Shown here piece by piece: positions 32,887 to 40,569 of a stretch of 46,989 bases of DNA. This DNA is from Acidimicrobium ferrooxidans DSM 10331. GTDB lineage: Bacteria > Actinomycetota > Acidimicrobiia > Acidimicrobiales > Ilumatobacteraceae. The notes below the pieces were generated by a model, which worked only from the letters and a program-made list of their open reading frames with translations, searched no databases and was not told where the DNA came from. A program made the position numbers and the translations under genes. The first letter of the stretch is position 1; every line of letters begins with the position of its first letter. The DNA is taken from positions 1 to 46,989 of the forward strand of contig CAMDJX010000004.1 of assembly GCA_945900735.1 (NCBI GenBank), read 5' to 3'.

Positions 32887-33510
32887 TTAGTTTTTAGGCG
32901 TCTTGTCTCCAGCTCTTACCAAATAACCTTTCTTCGCAAGTTCTTTAGCCAAAGTGCCTTCACGGTCCTTCGCATGTTGCTCCACGTAGAACGGTTTTGG
33001 CGTTAACTTTTTGTTGAGTCCGACAAAATGTGCAGTGACATACTTCGAGTTGAGTCGCTGGTCCTTTGTTGATTTGGCACCATACTTATGCTGATTTACG
33101 CGCTCATCGATGGATTTTGAAGTGAATCCAACGTAGATATGACCTTTTGGCGATTTCTTTACTAGGTGATCCTGTTTCAAATCGATCACATAAACACGCC
33201 ACTCTTTTGCGTTTCCATTCACTGCATGCCCAGCTGCAGAGAGCTTCTCAATCAGTTCATTTTTGCGCCTTTTTGCAACTTCAATTGTCTTCGCCGGCGT
33301 TTTATAGGGAACCAAGTTCAGTAGCTTTGTAAAGTGCCCAACGGCGTACCTTGGACCAGCTCCATTTCTTAATTGTTGAAATCTGACCTCAGGGGACGAT
33401 AGACAATAGTCAACGTACACATGGGGCTTTCTGGGATCTCTCTTTTTCATAGTGTCATCAAACTGAACGACAATTAGGTAATACCACTTAGTCTTTTTCT
33501 TGCCCGACAT
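32887..33510 (-). CDS. Tandem GIY-YIG-like nuclease-fold protein
   Basis: The 207-residue protein is an internal duplication. Copy 1 (about 9-97) reads WYYLIVV...HVYVDYCLSSPEVRFQQL; copy 2 (about 104-198) reads WRVYVIDL...HIYVGFTSKSIDERVNQH. Both continue with a HF-x-L...K...E..A..R...L...L...G pattern. Copy 2 matches the GIY-YIG core 'YVGxTxxxxxRxxxH' with R137 and H141, and has a candidate catalytic Glu in REGTLAKEL (near 184). In copy 1 the Gly is Asp and the His is Leu, so it is probably inactive and may bind DNA or dimerise. ATG 33510 has GGAG five bases upstream. It is the last gene of the leftward RecQ-fusion operon. Confidence 0.68.
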   Translation of the reverse strand: MSGKKKTKWYYLIVVQFDDTMKKRDPRKPHVYVDYCLSSPEVRFQQLRNGAGPRYAVGHFTKLLNLVPYKTPAKTIEVAKRRKNELIEKLSAAGHAVNGNAKEWRVYVIDLKQDHLVKKSPKGHIYVGFTSKSIDERVNQHKYGAKSTKDQRLNSKYVTAHFVGLNKKLTPKPFYVEQHAKDREGTLAKELAKKGYLVRAGDKTPKN

Positions 33511-33550
33511 AGAACTCCGATCCATTGCTGTTTATCAAATACAAAGTTGA

Positions 33551-33949
33551 CTAACTTTCGAAATTAATGTAATCATCCCATTCGGTTGAGACTGTTTTTT
33601 CAAATGGCCCGTCATCACTAAAGTGAATATCACGCCAATAAACCATCTCGCCGGGTAAGTAAGAGCTCGAGTCATTAAATGGCGCTATGTAAGCACCTTC
33701 GCTTCTTCGGGGAGCAACGGCACTTCGTAAAGCGCGCTCGTCTTCTTTCCAAAGTTCAAAGCTGTCTACCACGTCTTTGAGAAGATGTTCCAGCTTTTTA
33801 TTGCGGTAAAGAAGAAGAAAGACAAGTTCGCTCGGGAAATTCACAATATCGCTTAATTCGCTGCGAAGAAGAAATCGGTTGGCCATTGCTTCGTCTAGCT
33901 CACCGTAGTGACTTTCCCATCCCCGCAATATTTGCAACTTTGAAAGCAT
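33551..33949 (-). CDS. Unknown protein of the RecQ-fusion operon
   Basis: The 132-residue protein is not recognised. It is mostly helical at the start (LRGWESHYGELDEAMANRFL, then DIVNFPSELVFLLLYRNKKL) and has a looser acidic C terminus with PGEMVYWRDIHF and a final STEWDDYIN. It has no signal peptide, membrane helix or nuclease motif. It lies between the coiled-coil gene (61-base gap) and the GIY-YIG gene (40-base gap) on the same strand. Its third-position composition matches the island rather than the core genes. A role with the RecQ fusion is inferred only from position. Confidence 0.65.
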   Translation of the reverse strand: MLSKLQILRGWESHYGELDEAMANRFLLRSELSDIVNFPSELVFLLLYRNKKLEHLLKDVVDSFELWKEDERALRSAVAPRRSEGAYIAPFNDSSSYLPGEMVYWRDIHFSDDGPFEKTVSTEWDDYINFES

Positions 33950-34010
33950 TTCGATTTCTACTTTCTGAATATCCTTCTTCGGCGATTATGTCCGGAGTCG
34001 ATGCAACTGA

Positions 34011-34469
34011 TTACTTTTTCCATCCAAGCTTTTTTTGTAGTTTTTCTGGAACAGCGTCAATTTTTGCATTCAAAACGGCTATTTGGTTGGTCAGTTCCGT
34101 CTCCTGCACTTTCTTCTCTTCGACTTTTGCAGCCAGTTCCCTGATTTGGACATCAAGAGAGTTTGCGATCTTTTCAATTCCTTGTTGCATTGCTCCGAGT
34201 TCTGTACTTTGGAGAAAACTAGCAACTGAATGAAGCGAGTTTTCAACGGCAGAATTTGCTCGCTTTAGCTCAGTCGAAATCAACTTGATTTCATCAGCCA
34301 TTCTCCTTACCTGTAATTGCGACTCCGTTATTCCGGCTTCAGCACGGCTTATCTCGGCGCTCGAACTCGCTAGTGCCTCAATCTTTTCAGTAAGCGAATC
34401 CAAGGCAGTGCTGGATTGATTGAACTTAGCGATTATCGACTTTAGTTCCAGATTTCTTTCGTCAGCCAT
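34011..34469 (-). CDS. Coiled-coil protein of the RecQ-fusion operon
   Basis: The 152-residue protein is almost entirely predicted coiled coil: LELKSIIAKFNQSSTALDSL, TEKIEALASSSAEISRAEAG, then VRRMADEIKLISTELKRANS and VEEKKVQETELTNQIAVLNA. The C terminus is basic, ending KKLGWKK, which could touch nucleic acid. There is no membrane segment. A strong ribosome site (AAAGGAGA, five bases before the ATG) and a gap of only ten bases after the RecQ fusion indicate co-expression. It could be a scaffold or sensor subunit for the helicase; sequence alone does not show more. Confidence 0.75.
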   Translation of the reverse strand: MADERNLELKSIIAKFNQSSTALDSLTEKIEALASSSAEISRAEAGITESQLQVRRMADEIKLISTELKRANSAVENSLHSVASFLQSTELGAMQQGIEKIANSLDVQIRELAAKVEEKKVQETELTNQIAVLNAKIDAVPEKLQKKLGWKK

Positions 34470-34478
34470 AATTCTCCT

Positions 34479-37400
34479 TTAATAGATTTGGTTTAATACA
34501 TTCGTTGCGGTAATCAATGCAGAATTGACTTTCCGGTTAAGAGCAATTATTGAAAGGGCAATATCATCGTCTTTGGCTTCTTCAAAGATCGTTGAATCTA
34601 ATTCTTCGAACTTCAGACCTGAATAGTCAAGAACAGCACATACCGCACCAAGGCCATTGGGATTAATCTTCTTTGCTTTTTCAATTAGCCATTTCCCGAA
34701 TCCGGTTAAGTCTTCATATTTTGCGCCATAATTCTTCGAAGACTCTTCAAGACTAAGAAGAATGTTGAATTCAAACTCTGAGAGACTTCCTTCAGGATCT
34801 ACGAATTCTGCCAACGCTCTACCCGCCAGTAAGCCAGGATGGGTTGGATAAGAGGCCAGAAGTCGAGCTGTTGCGGCACGCCACTCTCGCGCATCGTTAG
34901 CTGAATTGAGTGAATTCAACACTCGTTGCCAATTTGAAAACAAGAAGTCTTGATTATCGAGCAGTTTTTCTATTCCAGGCATCAGGTCACCTTCAGAAAG
35001 GAAATCTAGAATGCGTGTTCGCAATTCCTGATCTGCCTCGGGACCCTTCGAAGCACTTTCTCGCGCTGCAAGCCACATCTCACGTAGCGAACGTCTCCTC
35101 GATCGCTCAATCGTGTCGTAGACGAATTCCATTAACGCCAGCCCACAGATCTCTATTGCCTCAATCACCTGTGCATAATCCCGGTTTACGCGTTGAGATA
35201 AGGCCTCTGCCCGTCCGGGCTGACTCCGCTCTACAAAATTCATTAAATTGTTGATCACGGAGTCAGGCGTTACACCATTAACGGTGACTATGAACTCACT
35301 CGAACCCCACTCAACCGTGTAGTCACCGACCACACCCAATAAGGTCAGACGATGAAGTGACTTCTCACGACCTTTTTGATCGCCTGCAAATGGCAGAGAG
35401 AGTTTTCTCATTGTTGGCGCCGGATCGAGAATTCTTGCCACCTCCAATAACCCTGCGTGTTCGCCATCAATCCCGCCGTAGGTTTCGAGATGGAACCACA
35501 TTGATTGGACTACGTCATCCTTAGCAGCCCTCTTGACATCATTCGCCGTGCGAGCGCTTTCTAAATCAATAGCTTCTGATAAAAGCGACTGATTTCTGGA
35601 TTCATCAAACTCGGTCAAGATGAGAGTGCATTGCGCCTCCCGCCGATCTCGTCCCGCTCGGCCAACTTCTTGATAATAGGACTCAATTGATTTAGGTAGT
35701 CCGTAATGGACAACCCAACGGATATTGGGTTTGTCAATTCCCATTCCGAATGCAACTGTAGTTACAAGCGCTGTCACCTGATTTTTCTTAAATGCACTTG
35801 CATTAGTTCTTTTGACTTCATCCCAGTTAATGTTGCCAAATTTTTTGGGCTTGGTTCCCGCATATATCCGCGTGGTTGGAATGACACTACTGATCTCATC
35901 TGATGTGTCTACAACTCCGTGATAACCGTTAACCGTCGGACAGAAAATCAGGCCAGAGTAAGTGTTCTCTCCATCTGGTTCGAAAAAGGTTTGCGGTGAT
36001 TCGCCAAACAAGGTAGGAAGTGACTTGATAACACCACGCAGATCAGACCCAGCGTTGTCTGGAGTGGTCAATCTAATTCGATAATTCAATTCCTTGCGGT
36101 CAAAAGTCTTGGGTCGAATTACGGAATTCGCGGTTCGTTCAATCATTCCGAGCTGGAAAAGAACATCTCTTAGTACCGCTCGCGACGCAGTCCCTGTCAA
36201 GGCAAGAAGTGGCGGGGGTTTGCCTGCTGAATCTTTACAATGATCACGCAAGACATCACCAAGCCCCAAATAGGCGGTGCGGAAATCATGACCCCATTCA
36301 GAGACACAGTGGGCCTCATCAATTACGACAACATTCACAGGTGCGAGCGAGGTCATTTCACGTAGCGCAGACCTAAACGCCTGACTCTTCATTCGTTCAG
36401 GAGATACGAAAATAAAATATGCATCTGCATTCGATACCGCAGACAACAAAGCCTTACCCAGTCCTTGCTTAGTTGTGATGCTCGAAATTCCAATTGTCCG
36501 GTCTATTCCGTGAATCTTCAATCCACCCATCTGGTCGTCGATGAGCGCATTGATTGGGTCGATGACAAGAGTTCGCCCGGGCAAACACAAACCTGCCATT
36601 TGATAAATAATGCTCTTACCTGCCCCAGTCGGCAAAAGAACTGTGCAATCACGCCCTTCAAGGACCTCAGATAATGCTTCATATTGTCCTTGCAAAAAGT
36701 CATTCTTGGCAAAAACAGCCTGAAGAATTGAAACGAGCGCCCTCCGTGATTGCTCCGAAGTTGCCCTGACGGGAATTCGCTCAGTTGTGCCAACAGGAGG
36801 ATTGGCGATGTGGACCGGCGTTGCAGCTGATCTAACAACAATCTCAGGACTACTAGAGAAAGTCGGCAATGAATTAACCGATGTATTCCCTGGCTCGAGT
36901 TTCACGATGAGATCAAGTTCCTGAGGCTGCACTTCGTGATCGGTGTACATGCCCAATTCATCTCGAACATATGACTTCCAGGACCCATCCAACTCGAAAG
37001 AAACTCGCTCAGGAGCGACGCCCTTGTTGCCCCAAAGGCTGTCGAGTGCGAAAAGTAGTCCCAAGTAAGGGCCGATCAATTCGGTAGACAAATGTGTCGG
37101 ATCCTCGACCCTTACCGCCCAACTATTTCCAGCCAAGAATCCTCGAGAGCACCCTTCGATCAAAGCCAGAAGCAGTCGGTGAGTTTGAATGGGGGCCCAA
37201 AACATTCGGTCCAATTCATGATTGGACGGGTTAATGCCACTTAGGACTTCCGTAAGCTTCTGAATTCCCGTTCCCGAATTTGAACGCATCTCAGATGTGG
37301 ATATACGTATTGTTTGAAAACCAGCACTCGACAACGCTCCATCACGTTCGGCGTCGCTCAGGCTTTGGGATTCGTGTTGCAGTCCATCGATTTCAACTAT

Positions 37401-38180
37401 GAAGGCTTTCACACCTGGTGGATGAAAAAGAAAGTCGCAACGTCGACAACTTGCAGTTTCGATACCGTGGGCTCGAAGTAGTAGATCAAATGATGCTTGT
37501 GGAACTACCCACCTAGCGATTTCGGGCCATTTAGCCTTAACCATTTCGAGAAATTCAACCTCTCCAGTTGAATCACCAAATGCATCAATTTCTGAGGGTG
37601 CATGAACTGGAGGAATTGTTGTTTCAAAGGTGATTGTCTTTGGACTTCTCAATCGTGGAGCAATATCACCTGGAATTCTGGACGCAATGATCGATTTCTC
37701 GAGTCCTAAAAGATTAAGAAGCTTTAACTCAGATTCAGGGTGCAACGGTGGTGCATCGCCCCTTGTCAAAAGTTTAAGAAACATGCCAAGGACTCTTCGC
37801 GTATCGGAATCCGCAGGTTCAAAGCTCGGAAGATCCGACCATGCCACCCAGCAAGAATTGAACTGGGCTGGAGAAGCTGAACTTACCGACCTCAGTGAAG
37901 CCCCGACTCCCGCATACCGGGCTTTCCAGCCCGATCTTCTCAGCGTTCCGTCAGTCCAGTCAACTCTGGCAAAAGAACTGAAGTCAGATGCAGATGGAGT
38001 TGCTTTCTCGAAATCGCCTGAAATTTCTGAAGGCTCGCCATCGAAGGTGGTGGTGCACTTACCTTTTGATTTGTTCTTCGCCCAATTGGGGCACGTATAG
38101 AACGGCCCCCTCCTACTCTGCTTGAGCACCATTTGAGTACCACAATCGGGGCATACATTTCCTGCAGTCGGTTTCCCCAT
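34479..38180 (-). CDS. Zinc-ribbon / nuclease / RecQ-helicase fusion protein
   Basis: The 1233-residue protein has three recognisable parts. Residues 9-45 form a topoisomerase-like C4 finger (C10, C13, C30, C42). Residues about 207-315 look like a DUF559/Vsr-type PD-(D/E)XK nuclease: RCDFLFHPPGVKAFIVEIDG with D249, E263 and D265, then H269 and D280. From about 480 a RecQ motor follows: GQYEALSEVL, LLPTGAGKSIIYQ (517-523 P-loop), VIDEAHCVSEWGHDF (621-624), LLALTGTASR, VAFGMGIDKPNIRWVVHYG and YYQEVGRAGRDRRE. The rest (about 400 residues) is helical and not the usual RQC/HRDC. A cut-and-unwind role in defence is inferred. The promoter is described separately. Confidence 0.85.
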   Translation of the reverse strand: MGKPTAGNVCPDCGTQMVLKQSRRGPFYTCPNWAKNKSKGKCTTTFDGEPSEISGDFEKATPSASDFSSFARVDWTDGTLRRSGWKARYAGVGASLRSVSSASPAQFNSCWVAWSDLPSFEPADSDTRRVLGMFLKLLTRGDAPPLHPESELKLLNLLGLEKSIIASRIPGDIAPRLRSPKTITFETTIPPVHAPSEIDAFGDSTGEVEFLEMVKAKWPEIARWVVPQASFDLLLRAHGIETASCRRCDFLFHPPGVKAFIVEIDGLQHESQSLSDAERDGALSSAGFQTIRISTSEMRSNSGTGIQKLTEVLSGINPSNHELDRMFWAPIQTHRLLLALIEGCSRGFLAGNSWAVRVEDPTHLSTELIGPYLGLLFALDSLWGNKGVAPERVSFELDGSWKSYVRDELGMYTDHEVQPQELDLIVKLEPGNTSVNSLPTFSSSPEIVVRSAATPVHIANPPVGTTERIPVRATSEQSRRALVSILQAVFAKNDFLQGQYEALSEVLEGRDCTVLLPTGAGKSIIYQMAGLCLPGRTLVIDPINALIDDQMGGLKIHGIDRTIGISSITTKQGLGKALLSAVSNADAYFIFVSPERMKSQAFRSALREMTSLAPVNVVVIDEAHCVSEWGHDFRTAYLGLGDVLRDHCKDSAGKPPPLLALTGTASRAVLRDVLFQLGMIERTANSVIRPKTFDRKELNYRIRLTTPDNAGSDLRGVIKSLPTLFGESPQTFFEPDGENTYSGLIFCPTVNGYHGVVDTSDEISSVIPTTRIYAGTKPKKFGNINWDEVKRTNASAFKKNQVTALVTTVAFGMGIDKPNIRWVVHYGLPKSIESYYQEVGRAGRDRREAQCTLILTEFDESRNQSLLSEAIDLESARTANDVKRAAKDDVVQSMWFHLETYGGIDGEHAGLLEVARILDPAPTMRKLSLPFAGDQKGREKSLHRLTLLGVVGDYTVEWGSSEFIVTVNGVTPDSVINNLMNFVERSQPGRAEALSQRVNRDYAQVIEAIEICGLALMEFVYDTIERSRRRSLREMWLAARESASKGPEADQELRTRILDFLSEGDLMPGIEKLLDNQDFLFSNWQRVLNSLNSANDAREWRAATARLLASYPTHPGLLAGRALAEFVDPEGSLSEFEFNILLSLEESSKNYGAKYEDLTGFGKWLIEKAKKINPNGLGAVCAVLDYSGLKFEELDSTIFEEAKDDDIALSIIALNRKVNSALITATNVLNQIY

Positions 38181-38187
38181 GCACGTA

Positions 38188-38216
38188 AAACTACCCAGTC
38201 CTTGTACAGGTCACAA
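38188..38216 (-). promoter_or_regulatory. Promoter of the RecQ-fusion operon (leaderless)
   Basis: On the minus strand TTGTGA (38216-38211) is a -35-like box, followed by a 17-base spacer and TAGTTT (38193-38188) as -10. The RecQ-fusion ATG begins seven bases later (38180), with no ribosome site between, so the mRNA is probably leaderless. Confidence 0.55.
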
Positions 38217-38228
38217 ATGATTCTGCTG

Positions 38229-38244
38229 TTAATTACTCAATTAA
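38229..38244. promoter_or_regulatory. Inverted repeat in the divergent RecQ/SF1 promoter gap
   Basis: TTAATT (38229-38234) and AATTAA (38239-38244) form a perfect 6+6 inverted repeat around ACTC, between the two divergent transcription units. It lies just upstream of the leftward -35 box. AAATGATT also occurs twice in this gap (38214-38221 and 38275-38282). These are plausible operators that could co-ordinate the two units; no regulator gene is adjacent. Confidence 0.35.
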
Positions 38245-38308
38245 GGATCAAAAGCCAGTGCGGGGTACCATCAGAAATGATTAATGATTGGAAGATAGGT
38301 GGCTTTTT

Positions 38309-39460
38309 ATGAAATGGATGGTTCCAATAAACGACCTTGACGCCGTTCAAATGCGGGCGATCGAAAGCATCATCGATAATCAAGATCGTAATCATTGGGT
38401 AAAAGGATTTGCAGGGTCAGGCAAAACAGTTGTGCTTACACATGTGCTGGAGAGACTTGCCACGTCAGACCAACCAATCAGAGTTTGCTTCGCGACATTT
38501 ACGCATGCGCTAAAGGATTTGGTTGAATCTGGTTTATCAGACATCGCCAAAAAACGGATCGATATATCGACTTTTAATGGTCTTAAGAATTTACGCAATG
38601 ATTACGATTTGGTTGTTGCTGACGAAATGCAAGACATCCCCAGTCGCCAACTTCCAATTTTGGCGAAGAAATCCGATGTCCTCGTAATTGCCGCAGATTT
38701 TGATCAATCCATTTACCGATCAGCATGCTCTACTGCCGAATTGAACGCTGCTGTAAAGCCAGCGAAAGAACATCAGCTGAGGGAAATACATCGAATTAAT
38801 GACAATATTTTTGAGATTGCGACTTCGGTGTATACCGATGCATACATCGTCAGCCAAACAACGGTTCGACAAGACGAGGAGCAGGCGCGTATTTACACCG
38901 CAGTTTCAGCCAGGGATGAATTTACGACGATGTACCAAGAAGCATTGCGTGTTTCGGCCAAGGAGAGGCCTAGCGCAATACTTCTTCCAAGTAAGGCCCT
39001 TCTTGACAAATTCATCGCAATCATCGCGTCTGAGAATTCCTATTCAGGTACCCCACCAAGTGTAAAAAACGACGATCGCCCAGAAATCGGAGGGCCAGCT
39101 GACCCTTTCAAAGAGATAAACAGCTACCTGAAAAAGAATAGATCCAACCTCCAAGTATTCGGCGGCGGAAGTGGCTCGCTTTACGATAGCGATACGAAGA
39201 AGATGGTCTACTTAATGACCTACCACAGCGCTAAAGGCCTAGATTTTGCGAACGTATTTCTCCCTCATTTGACCTCAGACGTCTCATTAGAGCCAATGAA
39301 AGGATCTAGCGACGACCAGGAGCGAAGAATATTCTTTGTTGCATCAACACGGGCAAGAGAGCGCCTATACCTTTCCTACCATGACGAACCGCATAGATTT
39401 ATTGAAGAAATACCCGAAGAACTTTTACAAACCTTTCACAAGCAGAAGCGTAACTACTAA
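38309..39460 (+). CDS. Small UvrD/Rep-like SF1 helicase
   Basis: The 383-residue protein has SF1 helicase motifs: DAVQMRAIESIIDNQ (Q-like), WVKGFAGSGKTVVLTHVLER (Walker A), VCFATFTHALKD, YDLVVADEMQDIPSRQ (Walker B), VYLMTYHSAKGLDFANVFLP and RRIFFVASTRARERLYLSYH. It lacks the large 1B/2B insertions of UvrD, so it is compact and needs partners to process long DNA. AGGTGG lies six bases before ATG 38309. It is divergent from the RecQ fusion and two-gene coupled to the unknown at 39464. Similar compact helicases occur in several anti-phage systems, but the partner here does not match one I know. Confidence 0.87.
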   Translation: MKWMVPINDLDAVQMRAIESIIDNQDRNHWVKGFAGSGKTVVLTHVLERLATSDQPIRVCFATFTHALKDLVESGLSDIAKKRIDISTFNGLKNLRNDYDLVVADEMQDIPSRQLPILAKKSDVLVIAADFDQSIYRSACSTAELNAAVKPAKEHQLREIHRINDNIFEIATSVYTDAYIVSQTTVRQDEEQARIYTAVSARDEFTTMYQEALRVSAKERPSAILLPSKALLDKFIAIIASENSYSGTPPSVKNDDRPEIGGPADPFKEINSYLKKNRSNLQVFGGGSGSLYDSDTKKMVYLMTYHSAKGLDFANVFLPHLTSDVSLEPMKGSSDDQERRIFFVASTRARERLYLSYHDEPHRFIEEIPEELLQTFHKQKRNY

Positions 39461-39463
39461 TTC

Positions 39464-40525
39464 ATGAGCGAGCCCGCGATTAAACAAACCCTGATAGCCC
39501 TGAATTCAACAGAGTGGTTGAATCTTTGTGCGCGCGGCTCAATTCGAATCGTTAAAAGACGTGCGATTGCCGTTCCAACGAATGCGACCACGAAGGACTT
39601 GGATAAAGTATTCGTAGTTGCCCCTTTCACCAAAGTGTCTTCAGCGGTCGATCTTTTTGTACTCGAAGTCCCGAATAACTGGACAAAGACAGCATCCAAA
39701 CATCGTTCGATGCCCTCCGAAGTTTCGATCCTTAATCTCGCCGATGTTGTCTCTCACCATCCAGTATCACAAGCTCATTTTGAACACTATAAAAACAAAG
39801 GCTTATCTTGCGGTGTGGATCTTCAGGAAGCCAAGTTCGAACAGGCTTGGCTCTCTTGGACAATGAGCGAAACAGTTAAGGATGCTCTTCGGTCAGTGGA
39901 ATTGCTCCAGAAATCACTTGGAATAAAGTCCCTTTCGGAGATCAAGAGACCCGATAGATACAAATGGGAAGATTTAGTGCGCTTGGCATTACGCCCGAAT
40001 GATCCGATTAAACCGAAACCTGCGCATGTTGAGACTCTGATCAGCGGAATAAGAAAACTTGCGGATGCAGTAGCCGGATCCACGGACAGCGAAAGTTTTT
40101 ATCTTGCTTGTGCCATCGAATGGGTAGATCTTCGTTTGAAGAAGGATCCCATGAAGAAGAAGTCGACCAGAGAATTACTAAACAACACTCTTGGGAAATT
40201 GAAAGATGTACCGCTCGCTGAGCCAAGCAGCGAAACCATCGCAGCACTAAAACATTTGTCAGATTCATTTCCAAAAGCTTTCACGGAGGAGATATCAGCC
40301 CTATCAATCGCTCACGCCGTAAGATTCGTAACAGCGGCTCGCTCAAAGAGGTTGAAGCCAGAAATTGCTATTCAAATGTTTAATTCAATAGAAAAATCTT
40401 CCTCTACTTCTGTGCTGCTTTCATTCCTGCTTGCTGTTTCATTAGATGTTGAATTGACCAATCAATTTATTCGTGCATCGACTAAGCAAGATTTTGCTGA
40501 GATGAACTGGGACTTGCCTAACTGA
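39464..40525 (+). CDS. Unknown partner of the SF1 helicase
   Basis: The 353-residue protein starts three bases after the helicase stop and is not recognised. The first 110 residues look like a mixed alpha/beta domain (STEWLNLCARGSIRIVKRR, KDLDKVFVVAPFTKVSSAVD, LFVLEVPNNW). The rest is helical (AKFEQAWLSWTMSETVKDAL, RSVELLQKSLGIKSLSEIKR; WVDLRLKKDPMKKKSTRELL). There is no signal, membrane helix or clear nuclease motif. The operon link makes it the likely effector or specificity partner of the helicase. The stop is at 40525, followed by a short gap to a convergent lipoprotein gene. Confidence 0.7.
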   Translation: MSEPAIKQTLIALNSTEWLNLCARGSIRIVKRRAIAVPTNATTKDLDKVFVVAPFTKVSSAVDLFVLEVPNNWTKTASKHRSMPSEVSILNLADVVSHHPVSQAHFEHYKNKGLSCGVDLQEAKFEQAWLSWTMSETVKDALRSVELLQKSLGIKSLSEIKRPDRYKWEDLVRLALRPNDPIKPKPAHVETLISGIRKLADAVAGSTDSESFYLACAIEWVDLRLKKDPMKKKSTRELLNNTLGKLKDVPLAEPSSETIAALKHLSDSFPKAFTEEISALSIAHAVRFVTAARSKRLKPEIAIQMFNSIEKSSSTSVLLSFLLAVSLDVELTNQFIRASTKQDFAEMNWDLPN

Positions 40526-40541
40526 TCTGAAAAAACATTGT

Positions 40542-40563
40542 GAATGACGATCATTATTCATTC
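40542..40563. terminator. Possible bidirectional terminator between convergent genes
   Basis: GAATGA (40542-40547) and TCATTC (40558-40563) form a six-base inverted repeat between the stops of the unknown (40525) and the lipoprotein (40570). A run of six A (40529-40534) lies beyond it, which is a T run for leftward transcription. The stem is short, so the call is tentative. Confidence 0.35.
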
Positions 40564-40569
40564 GTTAGC

